Shown: positions 43,077-52,286, counted from the stretch's first letter. The stretch: DNA of 64,000 bases from DASSSY01 sp035708205 (GCA_035708205.1 DASSSY010000006.1:310001-374000), one strand, 5' to 3'. Notes: generated by a model from the letters alone, not told the origin. Made by a program: numbers and translations.

Positions 43077-44879
43077 ATGATGACTTTCCTAAAAATAAAA
43101 AAAATAATGCTGCCACTGGCTGTATTGTTTTACCTGTTGCCCTCATTTTCGTTTGGGCAACAGGTAATTGTCAACAAGCTTTATTATTTCGCCGGGCAAG
43201 ATAAAATTTGCTTTACCTATCCCGACAGTAATTGTATTTATGCTCTGGGTGAGGAGCATGTTCAGGATTCTGCTACTAAGATTTTTACAGCAGCTTTTGA
43301 TTATAACGGGAATCTGCTTTGGAAAAAAGATATAAGGATCTCGCCCTTGCTCAGGCCTTCGGTAAAGGACGGCTTTAAAAATTTAATCAAGCTCAGCCCT
43401 GATTTGTATGTGGCCGGGGGCAATCTGAATCACTATCCATTGTCCGGCAACGACCGGGGTGCAGCACCTTTTTTATACTTTTTTGATGCTCATGGAGACA
43501 GCCTGAATTTTGTTACCCTTGAAGATACCGCAGCAGCAAGATGGTTAACCGCCCTGCACAAAATCTCGGATAACAGGTTTATGGCTGCCGGAACAGATAG
43601 TATATTGCATTATAATGGGCCGTTGGGGCAATATGACGATACAACGGTAAGCGCATGGTTACTTCGCCTGAATGATACCGGACAAACAAACCTTTATAAA
43701 AAAATCAACTTGCCTCATATTACTTTTATATCGAAAGCGAGAGCTGTAATAAGCGGCATCCATACCGTTAGTGGAGACAGTGTTCGCTATTTAATAAATA
43801 CCATTTTTCCAGACGGCTCGCCCGGGAGTCCGGTAAGGTTAAATATAGAAACGGATGTTGATTTTCGAAAGTTGGGGGCGTATATACTAGATCAAGCAGA
43901 TGGTTATTTAACGCCCGATGGTTTTCATATTATTGATCATCCTATAAGCCTGGGAGCGCCATTGACCTTTAGCTCAACTCCTGAGAACAGTCCCATGCCG
44001 GGTTCCTATTTTTATATCGGTTCTTGTATGACCTGGAAGCAAGGCTATTTTGACGCTGTAAATTTTGATGCCGCTTTTTTATGCCGTTTCGACCTGCCCC
44101 CCATTGAACCGCCTTTGGGTTATAATACATATCCCTGCCCGGGATTTGGTTTAAGCAGTGCTACCTGGCTGAAACCTTTAGGGCTTGGCCTATCCGATAC
44201 CACCGGCCCTTTAGGGCATGTTTTCTTCATGTTTCGTTCCTTGCAACAAAATTTCCATTACAATCATTTAATACAGGCGCCAAACGGGGATTTGTTGGCC
44301 TTAAAGGAAGTCAATCTGCCTTCAGATTCTACAAACACGCCACTTTACTATTATGAAGTCCCGGTCTTTTTTCGGGCGGATAGTAGTAACGGCCATATAA
44401 GATGGTCTATGCCGGTCCAGTATAAATCCACGATTGACACAACGGTGGAAGAACATTTGTATGACATGGAAACCGCTCCGAACGGGAAGGTTGTGCTGGC
44501 GGGCTTTGTCAATGGTCACAGCCCCACACCGGGATATGATTCAACAGGCGAAAATTCCTGGTTGGTGATATTAGATGACAGCGTTCATGACCATCATACG
44601 GACGGCATTGTTCTTTTGTCGGCCGGGCAGCAGGCAAATATCCTGGTTTATCCTAATCCGGCTATAAATTATACCACTATTGATTTGCAAAACTTTAAAG
44701 GTAATATGGATGAAATGAACTACCAGGTTTGCGATATCGCCGGCAAGATTTTGCAAAACAGGGAAATTAAAAACGCGAAAACAACGATTAGCCTTAACGG
44801 TTATACGCCGGGGATTTATTTCATAAAGATCCGCTATCAGGGAAGGCCGGTGGGAGGCGTGAAACTATTTTGCCGATAG
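43077..44879 (+). CDS. T9SS-sorted secreted protein, fused in frame to upstream remnant
   Basis: About 600 residues from the ATG at 43077 (another ATG follows at once). It begins with its own signal peptide (KKIMLPLAVLFYLLPSFSFGQ) and ends with a sorting domain (VYPNPAINYTTIDL ... GVKLFCR). The body has propeller-like repeated strands (TKIFTAAFDYNGNLLWKKDI, HVFFMFRSLQQNFHYNHLIQAPNGDLLALKEV, MPVQYKSTI...MYDMETAPNGKVVLAGF) but no catalytic motif I can name. The signal peptide inside an open frame shows a true gene starts here. Its 3' end overlaps the convergent flippase-like gene by 15 bp. Function unknown. Confidence 0.8.
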   Translation: MMTFLKIKKIMLPLAVLFYLLPSFSFGQQVIVNKLYYFAGQDKICFTYPDSNCIYALGEEHVQDSATKIFTAAFDYNGNLLWKKDIRISPLLRPSVKDGFKNLIKLSPDLYVAGGNLNHYPLSGNDRGAAPFLYFFDAHGDSLNFVTLEDTAAARWLTALHKISDNRFMAAGTDSILHYNGPLGQYDDTTVSAWLLRLNDTGQTNLYKKINLPHITFISKARAVISGIHTVSGDSVRYLINTIFPDGSPGSPVRLNIETDVDFRKLGAYILDQADGYLTPDGFHIIDHPISLGAPLTFSSTPENSPMPGSYFYIGSCMTWKQGYFDAVNFDAAFLCRFDLPPIEPPLGYNTYPCPGFGLSSATWLKPLGLGLSDTTGPLGHVFFMFRSLQQNFHYNHLIQAPNGDLLALKEVNLPSDSTNTPLYYYEVPVFFRADSSNGHIRWSMPVQYKSTIDTTVEEHLYDMETAPNGKVVLAGFVNGHSPTPGYDSTGENSWLVILDDSVHDHHTDGIVLLSAGQQANILVYPNPAINYTTIDLQNFKGNMDEMNYQVCDIAGKILQNREIKNAKTTISLNGYTPGIYFIKIRYQGRPVGGVKLFCR

Positions 44880-45833
44880 ACTCCCTTTTATGGTAGAAAA
44901 AATACTGCCCGCGATGGCCGGCATGACCATGTTGATCAGCCAGAGGGTATAGCTGGCGGCTAACACGGAAAAAGCGTTGGCCGCAATGCCGGTATTGACG
45001 AAAAGCAGGGCCGTGATAAGGCCCCGAATGCCGATGTCCGCGACAAAGAAGGTGGGAATGACGGTGATGAGCCAAAACATCAGTCCGGAAAGCAAAAAGC
45101 CGGTGCCTACTGATATTTGGGTATCGAATGCCCAAAGTAAAATCAAGAACTGCCCATTGTAGATCAGGAAACGCAGCAGGGCGATACCCAGCACTTTCCA
45201 AAGCTCTTTCCGGGAATAACGTTTGAAAAGATATAACGCGAGGATCAGCGACCTGAGCTTCCTGAATTTGCCCGACAGCCGCGACAATAATCTGATATTG
45301 AGATATCCGAATAATAAAATGGCAAGCCCTGCGGCGGCGGCAATCAATACCCATAGGGTCCAGGATGCCGGATGGAAGATATGCAGGTAAGCCATGCCTA
45401 AAAAACCAAAGCCGAAAGTGACCACCATTTGTGATAAGCTACCGATAAGCGCTGCAATCGTACCTCGCAGCCGGTTTTGTTTTTCCAGGAATAAAACACG
45501 GCCTATAAAATCGCCTGCCCGGTTAGGAGTCACAAAAGCGAAGGCCATGCCGGACAACACGGAGATGAACGCTTTTTTTAAAGAGATTTGTTCTATACGG
45601 TTGAGCAGTAAATGCCATTTTTGAGCTTCCGTCAACCAATTGAGCGGAGCCAGGAGAATAACAAGGGTAACGAGCAAAAGGCTTTTGACATTCAACTGCC
45701 GATAAAATGTTTGCCATTCCTGCCGGAATGAGCCCTGATTTTGTATTTGCCGGTAAATCAGCCAAAGAAAAATCAACAGCAGAACAGGGGCTAAAACATA
45801 TTGAAGCAGTATTTTTTTGGTAGTTTTGTTCAT
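44865..45833 (-). CDS. Flippase-like / LPG synthase TM-region family membrane protein
   Basis: 322 residues, polytopic with seven or eight TM segments, of the lysylphosphatidylglycerol synthase TM-region (LPG_synthase_TM) family. Characteristic blocks are LLVTLVILLAPLNWLTEAQKWHLLLN and ISLKKAFISVLSGMAFAFVTPNRAGDFIGRVLFL, plus the late VADIGIRGLITALLF. In MprF this part flips aminoacylated lipids; stand-alone members are predicted lipid flippases. No catalytic synthase domain is attached. It shares a 44-bp divergent gap with ruvC. The substrate lipid is not known. Confidence 0.88.
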   Translation of the reverse strand: MNKTTKKILLQYVLAPVLLLIFLWLIYRQIQNQGSFRQEWQTFYRQLNVKSLLLVTLVILLAPLNWLTEAQKWHLLLNRIEQISLKKAFISVLSGMAFAFVTPNRAGDFIGRVLFLEKQNRLRGTIAALIGSLSQMVVTFGFGFLGMAYLHIFHPASWTLWVLIAAAAGLAILLFGYLNIRLLSRLSGKFRKLRSLILALYLFKRYSRKELWKVLGIALLRFLIYNGQFLILLWAFDTQISVGTGFLLSGLMFWLITVIPTFFVADIGIRGLITALLFVNTGIAANAFSVLAASYTLWLINMVMPAIAGSIFSTIKGSLSAK

Positions 45834-45877
45834 TGCTGTTATGCCGATGCCGGTTTGGCTTTTGCTACTGTTGATAA

Positions 45878-46465
45878 ATGATCTGTTTTATTGTGGCTTC
45901 AATTATTTTAGGAATCGACCCGGGTACCCTGGTTATGGGCTATGGTCTTATTTCCGTGGACAAAAATAAACTTTCCCTTGTGGAAATGGGCGTTTTAAAA
46001 TTGTCCCGGCATAAAGATCATGGAAAAAGGCTGCATTTCATTTTTGAAAAAGTGAGCGCTTTAGTCCAGATTCATCAGCCGGCTGCCGTAGCATTGGAAG
46101 CACCGTTTTTTGGTAAAAATGTTCAGAGTATGCTTAAGCTCGGGAGAGCTCAGGGTGTGGCGATTGCGGCCGCTATGGCTCATGGTAGCCCCACGGTTGA
46201 ATATGCGCCGAGGGAAATTAAGCAGGCTGTTACCGGCAATGGTAACGCCTCAAAAGAACAGGTATGGAAAATGTTGCAGAGCCAGCTGAGCTTTCAGGAC
46301 GACCCACGTTATTTAGACGCCACGGATGCCGTTTCGGTAGCCCTCTGCCATCATTATAAATCACAGGGACAGCTGGCGGCTTCGGCGGGAATAAAAACAG
46401 GTAGAAAAGCGAAAAGTGAAGGGTGGGCCGAATTTATTGAAAAGAACCCGGGCAGAATTAAATGA
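45878..46465 (+). CDS. ruvC: Crossover junction endodeoxyribonuclease RuvC
   Basis: 195 residues. RuvC cuts Holliday junctions symmetrically during recombination repair. The RNase H-fold acidic residues are all present: Asp14 (ILGIDPGT), Glu74 (ALEAPFFGKN), and Asp147/Asp150 (YLDATDA). The basic helix block YAPREIKQAVTGNGNASKEQV agrees with the family. There are ~9 residues ahead of the canonical ILGIDPG, and a GTG at 45893 could be the real start. ruvA and ruvB are not nearby, as is often the case for this phylum. Confidence 0.95.
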   Translation: MICFIVASIILGIDPGTLVMGYGLISVDKNKLSLVEMGVLKLSRHKDHGKRLHFIFEKVSALVQIHQPAAVALEAPFFGKNVQSMLKLGRAQGVAIAAAMAHGSPTVEYAPREIKQAVTGNGNASKEQVWKMLQSQLSFQDDPRYLDATDAVSVALCHHYKSQGQLAASAGIKTGRKAKSEGWAEFIEKNPGRIK

Positions 46466-46528
46466 TCCTTCAAAAATCAATTACGGTTTATTGCCAATAA
46501 TATCGTAACTTAGGCAAAACAATTTGTC

Positions 46529-47806
46529 GTGCCGCCTCTGCGTTCCTTTTTCCTTAGCATTATGTTGCTTTGTTGCCTTTTCGGCCTGAGCGTCAGTCCG
46601 GTCCAGGCGCGGAAAATTGTGGTACTGGAGCTGAACGGCATCTTATTCCCGGCTTCTGCCGATTATATTCATCGGGGGCTTCAACAAGCGGCTAAGGAAA
46701 ACGCCGCAGGCGTTATTATAAAAATGAACACGCCCGGGGGACTGATGAGACCGGCCAAGAGAATCATTGCAGACATTCAGCATTCACGGGTGCCGGTCAC
46801 CACTTTTGTGTCACCTGCCGATGCACGGGTGGCTTCAGTCGCGGTGTTGGTCGCCTTGTCGGGTAATGTCGTAGCGGTGACACCAGGTGCGGCCATCGGT
46901 TCGACGGCACATCTTGCTCGCGCGGAAGATACATCCGCTCGTGCAGTTCAGGATTTTCAAAATGAAATCCGGACCATAGCGATCTCAAAAAAAATCAATC
47001 CCGATATCTTGTGGCGGTTGCTCAGGGGAGAAGCGGCTCTTACTGCCGACGAAGCCTTAAATTACCATGTAGCCGACCTTTTGGCCGGAACTGTTTCGGA
47101 ATTGCTGGACAAACAACAGCAGGGACAGGAATATTCTATGAGTAATCAAGTACGGACAACTCAGCCGGTGGACATGAATTATAAAGAGCAGTTTTTAAAT
47201 CTGATCAGCCATCTGGATGTCATGTATTTATTGCTGTTGATTGGTGTGATGGGGATTTTGTTTGAAGTGTTTAATCCGGGTGGCATTGTTTCCGGACTAG
47301 TGGGCTTAGTTTGTCTGATTTTATCAGCCTACGGCATGAGCCAGTTGCCGGTAAGCTACGTTGGACTGGCGGTGCTGGTGTTGGGTATTTTGCTGTTACT
47401 TATGGAAGTTAAATTTACCAGCTATGGCCTGCTCACACTGGGTGGGACGGCCGGTTTGTTTGTCGGCGCCCTTTTCCTGATTCAGCCGGACGCTTCTTTT
47501 CATATGGTCGATATTTCCTGGCCGGTACTGATTATCGCGACCTTGGTAATGGTATTGTTCTTTGTTTTTGTGGTTGGTATCGGCCTGAAAGCCCAGTTTA
47601 AAAAGCCATTAATGGGCCGTTACAGCATGGTGGGTAAAAGAGGCGTGGCCCTGACCAGACTGGTTCCCGAGGGAAAAGTGCGGGTTAATGGTGAGATATG
47701 GGACGCTTTGGCGGAAAACGGTCCGATAGAAAAAGATGCCGCCATCGAAGTGCTCCGCATAAATGAGTTTAAATTAATCGTAAAATGTTTAGTTTCGCAT
47801 TCTTAA
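46529..47806 (+). CDS. Long-form NfeD family membrane serine protease
   Basis: 425 residues, starting with GTG. Signal peptide ~1-27, then a ClpP-like protease domain (~28-190), four or so TMs (~215-350) and a C-terminal OB-fold (~365-420, MVGKRGVALTRLVPEGKVRVNGEIWDA). NfeD proteases cleave the C-terminus of their partner slipin; the partner is encoded 12 bp downstream. Ser103 (DARVASVAV) sits where the nucleophile is expected. The surrounding motif departs from the usual SGARAASAG: the glycine before ARxAS is Asp, and the following Ala-Gly is Val-Ala. Proteolytic activity is therefore less certain. An ATG at 46562 is an alternative start. Confidence 0.87.
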   Translation: MPPLRSFFLSIMLLCCLFGLSVSPVQARKIVVLELNGILFPASADYIHRGLQQAAKENAAGVIIKMNTPGGLMRPAKRIIADIQHSRVPVTTFVSPADARVASVAVLVALSGNVVAVTPGAAIGSTAHLARAEDTSARAVQDFQNEIRTIAISKKINPDILWRLLRGEAALTADEALNYHVADLLAGTVSELLDKQQQGQEYSMSNQVRTTQPVDMNYKEQFLNLISHLDVMYLLLLIGVMGILFEVFNPGGIVSGLVGLVCLILSAYGMSQLPVSYVGLAVLVLGILLLLMEVKFTSYGLLTLGGTAGLFVGALFLIQPDASFHMVDISWPVLIIATLVMVLFFVFVVGIGLKAQFKKPLMGRYSMVGKRGVALTRLVPEGKVRVNGEIWDALAENGPIEKDAAIEVLRINEFKLIVKCLVSHS

Positions 47807-47818
47807 AACATAAGTCTT

Positions 47819-48622
47819 ATGAGTCCTTCATCGGTTGTTCTGATCATCGTCCTGATTTTTTTATTCTTTATTCTGCTTAATGCAATTAAGATTATTAAAG
47901 AATATGAACGGGCGGTTATTTTCCGTCTTGGCCGGATTATTTCCAGCGGCAGTAAAGGGCCGGGGCTGATTTTTTTAGTGCCTTTTATTGATAAGATGGT
48001 CAAGGTGAGTATGCGTACTGTGGTGCATGATGTGCCGCCGCAGGACATCATTACCTTAGACAATGTGTCGCTAAAAGTCAACGCGGTAGTGTATTTCCGG
48101 GTGATCGACCCTGAAAAGGCCATTATTGATGTCGAAAATTATCTGTATGCCACCTCTCAGTTGTCACAAACAACTTTGAGAAGCGTTTTGGGGCAGTCGG
48201 AGCTCGATGATTTATTGTCCAAGCGCGATAAGTTAAACGTGCATTTGCAGCAAATAATCGACGCCCACACTGAGCCCTGGGGCATTAAAGTGTCCAATGT
48301 GGAAGTGAAACAAATTGATTTGCCTCAGGAAATGCAAAGAGCTATGGCGCGTCAGGCGGAAGCGGAAAGAGAACGTCGTTCTAAGGTCATTGCCGCCGAA
48401 GGGGAATTTCAGGCGTCTCAGAAACTGACGGATGCGGCCAAAGTGCTTTCTGAGCAACCCAGTGCATTGACCTTACGCTATTTACAGACCCTCCGGGAAA
48501 TCGCGACGGAAAATAATTCAACCACTATTTTCCCGATACCGATTGATTTCATCAAACCTTTTTTGGAAAAAATGGCAACGGGCGCCAGCCCCTTGCCGGA
48601 GATAAAGGTGAAAAAGGAATAA
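47819..48622 (+). CDS. Slipin (SPFH/stomatin-like) membrane protein
   Basis: 267 residues. One N-terminal TM (~6-22) anchors an SPFH/band 7 domain (YERAVIFRLGRI ... PGLIFLVPFIDKMVKVSMRT ... TLRSVLGQSELDDLLSKRD) and a coiled C-terminal helix (EMQRAMARQAEAERERRSKVIAAEGEFQAS). It oligomerises to organise membrane microdomains and is the partner and substrate of NfeD proteases. The IFPIPIDFIKPF tail may be the cleavage region, as hydrophobic slipin C-termini are cut by NfeD in archaea. Translated 12 bp after nfeD; YqaE follows. Confidence 0.94.
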   Translation: MSPSSVVLIIVLIFLFFILLNAIKIIKEYERAVIFRLGRIISSGSKGPGLIFLVPFIDKMVKVSMRTVVHDVPPQDIITLDNVSLKVNAVVYFRVIDPEKAIIDVENYLYATSQLSQTTLRSVLGQSELDDLLSKRDKLNVHLQQIIDAHTEPWGIKVSNVEVKQIDLPQEMQRAMARQAEAERERRSKVIAAEGEFQASQKLTDAAKVLSEQPSALTLRYLQTLREIATENNSTTIFPIPIDFIKPFLEKMATGASPLPEIKVKKE

Positions 48623-48649
48623 TTTTGTCATTACATTAAATAACGGGTT

Positions 48650-48847
48650 ATGCTATTGGCTATTTTGCTTCCGTTCCTGTCTTTTATGGTGAGGGGGAAG
48701 ATTCTTACGGGAATCCTTTGTTTGGTGTTGCAGATAACATTGATCGGCTGGCTGCCGGCCGCTATATGGGCGGTGATGTCTCTGAATAATGCCCGTGCCG
48801 AAAGGCGGAACCGTCAATTGATAAAAGCCATGAAAAGCGCTAAATGA
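48650..48847 (+). CDS. YqaE/Pmp3 family small membrane protein
   Basis: 65 residues with two TM helices (LLAILLPFLSFMVRG ... ILTGILCLVLQITLIGWLPAAIWAVMSL), matching the Pmp3/YqaE pattern whose hallmark is a short loop between helices and a WxPAxIWA-like block. These small proteins are linked to membrane potential or stress. It follows slipin by 27 bp and likely closes the nfeD-slipin operon; a basic tail (NNARAERRNRQLIKAMKSAK) faces the cytoplasm. Confidence 0.8.
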   Translation: MLLAILLPFLSFMVRGKILTGILCLVLQITLIGWLPAAIWAVMSLNNARAERRNRQLIKAMKSAK

Positions 48848-48964
48848 AATATTCCGTAATAGAGACCGCAAAGTATAAAAATGCCTCCGGGGATTTTTTC
48901 CTTGCTTATTTGAAGCGTTTATTTTCCATAGTTGAGGGTTTTTATAGCAGATGGAAAAATCTTT

Positions 48965-49645
48965 TTAAACCTGTAAGGCATCGCCAATGTTCAGCAGCAA
49001 CAGATCCCGGCCTTTCTTCCTAAAAGCTTCCCGGGCGGCATCATGGTCTATGGTAAGTAATTCGGCGGTATCGTAATGCACGCCCATGATCTTATCGCAT
49101 TCGGTAAATTCGGCCGCTACAACGGCTTCGGTAATGTCCATGGTAAAATTGCCACCGATGGGTAAAATTGCCAGATCCAGCTTGAAAAATATGGGGATCA
49201 GCTTCATGTCCAGGGTCAATGCCGTATCGCCGGCAATATAAATGGTTTTGCCTTCCGCCTGTAACACAAAGCCTAAAGGATTGCCGCCATATGTACCATC
49301 GGGAAATGAAGAGGAATGTGCGGCATGAATGGCTTTCAGCCGACCGAAATCAAAATCGGCGCTGCCGCCTTGGTTCATCGGGTGTCCCTCATATTTTTTA
49401 TGAGTGGAGTAGTAGGTCACAATTTCGTGGTTGGCGATGATCTTCGCTTTAGTTCTGTCAATAACCGTTTCTACGTCCAGGATGTGATCATAATGGGCAT
49501 GGGTCAGCAGGATGTAATCGGCCTTAAGCGTGTTGATGTCTATGTGTGCGGCTTTGGAATTGCCGGAAATGAACGGATCAACCAGGATATGTTTGCCTTT
49601 TATTTCAATGGAAATGCAGGAATGTCCAAAGTAGGTGATTTTCAT
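48965..49645 (-). CDS. UPF0173 metallo-beta-lactamase-fold hydrolase
   Basis: 226 residues, cytosolic, single metallo-beta-lactamase fold. Metal-binding motif THAHYDHILD (His49, His51, Asp53, His54), then NPLGFVLQAEGKTIYIAGDTALTLDM and the closing MGVHYDTAEL. The family's substrate is unknown. The frame is open to 49693, but family members start at MKITYFGHSC, so the ATG at 49645 is used. The -7 box at 49701-49708 gives a leader of about 50 nt. Confidence 0.9.
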   Translation of the reverse strand: MKITYFGHSCISIEIKGKHILVDPFISGNSKAAHIDINTLKADYILLTHAHYDHILDVETVIDRTKAKIIANHEIVTYYSTHKKYEGHPMNQGGSADFDFGRLKAIHAAHSSSFPDGTYGGNPLGFVLQAEGKTIYIAGDTALTLDMKLIPIFFKLDLAILPIGGNFTMDITEAVVAAEFTECDKIMGVHYDTAELLTIDHDAAREAFRKKGRDLLLLNIGDALQV

Positions 49646-49700
49646 AACATTTGTATTGTGATCTGTTTTGATCAATAAAGCGAAGCTAAACATTTACGCT

Positions 49701-49708
49701 CAAATATA
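49701..49708 (-). promoter_or_regulatory. -7 box (TATATTTG) of UPF0173 gene
   Basis: Exact TAnnTTTG on the minus strand. A frame-extending ATG at 49693 would be essentially leaderless from this box, so that alternative start cannot be excluded. Confidence 0.5.
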
Positions 49709-49858
49709 CAAGTACATGCCCATAATCACCCGATCGGCAGATAATACGTTGATGGCTACAGGAACGGTCATGGTATTCTTTAGAGGGATGGGATATTAAT
49801 GAACTGATGGTGCTCCAGTGTATTTTTTGAATATACCCGAACCGAATAATACCTGCGT

Positions 49859-50587
49859 TTATGTTTCCGATAATTGCCTGAGATACATGGGCACCGTATT
49901 TTGAAGGCCATAGACCAGGGCGTCACAGATCAGGGCATGGCCGATAGATACTTCCAGCAGACCGGGAATGTTTTGAGCGAAATACCGCAGGTTATTTAAG
50001 TCCAGGTCATGGCCGGCGTTCAGGCCTAATTGCTGTTTTTGCGCTTCGCGGGCAGCGGTCAGGTAATGGTTGACCGCCAGTTGCGGATTGGTCTTATAAT
50101 TACGGGCATAGCCTTCGGTGTATAGCTCAACCCTGTCCGTTCCGCAATCTTTCGCTCCGGCAACGGCTTCGGTGGCAGGATCTACGAAAAGGGAGACCCG
50201 GATACCTTCCCCTTGAAAAACCGGGATGATATTTTTCAGGAAATTATATTCTTTTTTGGTATCCCAGCCATGATTTGAGGTTAATTGGCTTTCGGTGTCG
50301 GGGACTAAAGTGACCTGTGCCGGCCGGCTGTCTAAAACTAATTGTACAAATGCGTCATGCCTGGGATTGCCTTCGATATTGAATTCGGTCCGGATAACTT
50401 TTTTCAAATCGCGGACGTCCTGGTAACGGATGTGGCGTTCATCCGGCCGGGGGTGCACGGTAATGCCTTCTGCGCCAAAGCGCTCGATGTCTAAGGCCGT
50501 TTGTATTAAATCGGGATTATTGCCGCCACGGCTGTTTCTCAGGGTGGCGATCTTGTTGATATTTACAGAAAGACGGGTGGTAGGCAC
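49859..50587 (-). CDS. pdxJ: Pyridoxine 5'-phosphate synthase
   Basis: 242 residues, starting with GTG. PdxJ condenses deoxyxylulose-5-phosphate with 3-amino-2-oxopropyl phosphate to form pyridoxine 5'-phosphate (DXP-dependent vitamin B6 route). Signatures: RLSVNINKIATLRNSRGG at the N-terminus, GITVHPRPDERHIRYQDV with active-site His and Arg, FNIEGNP, QVTLVPD, VSLFVDP, LNAGHDLDLNNL and the end block LLEVSIGHALICDAL. The partner pdxA is not in the window. Confidence 0.96.
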   Translation of the reverse strand: MPTTRLSVNINKIATLRNSRGGNNPDLIQTALDIERFGAEGITVHPRPDERHIRYQDVRDLKKVIRTEFNIEGNPRHDAFVQLVLDSRPAQVTLVPDTESQLTSNHGWDTKKEYNFLKNIIPVFQGEGIRVSLFVDPATEAVAGAKDCGTDRVELYTEGYARNYKTNPQLAVNHYLTAAREAQKQQLGLNAGHDLDLNNLRYFAQNIPGLLEVSIGHALICDALVYGLQNTVPMYLRQLSET

Positions 50588-50631
50588 TTGTTTTTAAGTT
50601 GAGATTATCTGAAAATTATTGCTTTCGGTTG

Positions 50632-52110
50632 CTATTGTGCAATCCAGTCGGATGGGTTAACGGTGCTGCTGGCATTGTTACTGCCCACCTTCCAGATCTG
50701 GAAGTTGATCATATTATCGCCGTCGCTGTTGACACCGGCAGCACCAATGGTTTGCTTGGTGGTGACATTCTGGCCGGCGGACACGGAAACTGAGGAAAGG
50801 TTGCTGTAAACCGTGAAATATTCGCCATGGCTGATCATCACTACGTAGCCGTTGATATTAACGACTTTAATAACTGTTCCGCTAAACACGGCACGAACGG
50901 GAGCATGAGGATAGGTGGCAATGTCTATCCCGTTGTTTTCTATCGTTACACTTTTATAAACAGGATGTGAGTGGCGCCCGTAAGGACTTGAAATGAAACC
51001 GTTTGACACCGGCCAGGGAAGTTTGCCCCGGTTTGCCGCAAAGCTGTTGGACAGTGCCTGAGCTTCAGGGGTCAGGCTCAGTTTATAAGAGGGTGCGGTC
51101 GCCGTTGTGATACTGCTGTTGCTTTCCGGTTTATCTTCTGATGAGGTATTTCCCGGTTTGGTATTTGAGGAGGATGATGTGTTGGGAGCGGATGAATTGT
51201 CCGTTCTGCCACCGGTATTTAAGGCTACAGACTGGTTGCCGGCTTTATATACATTGCCGCTGTTGGCTGTTGTCTGCTGCCGGGCAGCCTCTTCCGCTTT
51301 TTTGCGCGCCAGCGCTTCCGCAGCCTTGCGTTTAGCTTCTTCCGCGGCTTTCCGGCGTGCCTCTTCTTCTGCTTTCTTCCGGGCTAGGGCGATTTCTCTT
51401 TGAATCTCTGCTTTAATAGCCGCTTGTATCTGGTTGGCGGTATGCTGGTTTTTCCTGATTTGCGCCATTAGTTCGCCTTCCCGGCCTTTCAGCTCCTGAA
51501 CCATTTTATCTGTCTCCGCCTGTTCCTGTTGTATTTTCGCCTGTTGAGTCTCCTCGGTTTGCAGAAGGCTGGCTTTATCTTGTTTCCTGTTATTTAAAGC
51601 ATTGATCTTCTGGCTAAGTTTGGCTTGCGCTTTGCGAATGTTATCAGCCTGCGTTTTCCGATAATCGCGGTATTTTTTCAGATATTGCATGCGCCGTACC
51701 GCGTCATTAAAGTTGTTTGAAGAAAACAGGAAGAGGATCAGGCTTTGACTGGTGCGGTGTTTATAGGCATAACGAACGGATTGCGCATAACGGGATTTTA
51801 AGGTTTTCAGGTTGTTGTTCATAACCTGGATATCTCCTTTCAGCTGGCCAATGTCTGAATTAATATTGCCTAATTCTGAATTAATGGTGCTGATCAGGTT
51901 TTGCCGGGCCCTGAGCTTACTGTTAATAGCCTTTAGCTGACTGACGGAGGCACGTCTGTCTTTCGTCGTAGCGGCTAATTGTTCCTGGGTTTCTGAGATT
52001 TCCCGGAGTAGGGCGGAACGCCTTTTTTCCAACTCCTGGCGGCTTGGCTTTTGAGCCTGCACCGCTTGAGCGGCAAAGAGGAAAAGGAACAGGAAAACAA
52101 AAATCCGCAT
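50632..52110 (-). CDS. EnvC-like murein hydrolase activator (degenerate LytM/M23)
   Basis: 492 residues. Signal peptide 1-20 (AVQAQ). A long coiled coil (~22-270) ends in an Ala/Lys/Glu repeat (KKAEEEARRKAAEEAKRKA...). A low-complexity Asn/Ser linker leads to a C-terminal M23 domain (~375-490). EnvC proteins activate cell-separation amidases rather than cutting wall themselves. The M23 zinc site looks lost: where active LytM enzymes have HxGxD, this reads NNGIDIA, and the HxH-equivalent SHGEYFTVYSNLS lacks the second His. A -7 box TAGTTTTG lies at 52138-52145. The amidase at 26063 is a possible client. Confidence 0.9.
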   Translation of the reverse strand: MRIFVFLFLFLFAAQAVQAQKPSRQELEKRRSALLREISETQEQLAATTKDRRASVSQLKAINSKLRARQNLISTINSELGNINSDIGQLKGDIQVMNNNLKTLKSRYAQSVRYAYKHRTSQSLILFLFSSNNFNDAVRRMQYLKKYRDYRKTQADNIRKAQAKLSQKINALNNRKQDKASLLQTEETQQAKIQQEQAETDKMVQELKGREGELMAQIRKNQHTANQIQAAIKAEIQREIALARKKAEEEARRKAAEEAKRKAAEALARKKAEEAARQQTTANSGNVYKAGNQSVALNTGGRTDNSSAPNTSSSSNTKPGNTSSEDKPESNSSITTATAPSYKLSLTPEAQALSNSFAANRGKLPWPVSNGFISSPYGRHSHPVYKSVTIENNGIDIATYPHAPVRAVFSGTVIKVVNINGYVVMISHGEYFTVYSNLSSVSVSAGQNVTTKQTIGAAGVNSDGDNMINFQIWKVGSNNASSTVNPSDWIAQ

Positions 52111-52137
52111 GAATTTGATTTTGAAATATGATAATGG

Positions 52138-52145
52138 CAAAACTA
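52138..52145 (-). promoter_or_regulatory. -7 box (TAGTTTTG) of envC-like gene
   Basis: Exact TAnnTTTG on the minus strand, 27 bp before the ATG at 52110. Confidence 0.45.
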
Positions 52146-52286
52146 ATGAATGGTCAGGATATTTTTTAAAAATAAGCAATTTATCAAAAACAATAGCGGC
52201 TGTTATCGATAAATGAGCTTTTGTCCATGGTAATACCTTTAACCGGAAATGAATATTGTGAAGAAAAGGTATTGGTAAAGGGGCAA

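Noticed and set aside
44821..45354. 177-codon minus-strand frame overlapping the flippase-like gene
   Set aside because: It is the same region as the multi-TM protein read in another frame; its translation is His/Arg-rich and not membrane-like.
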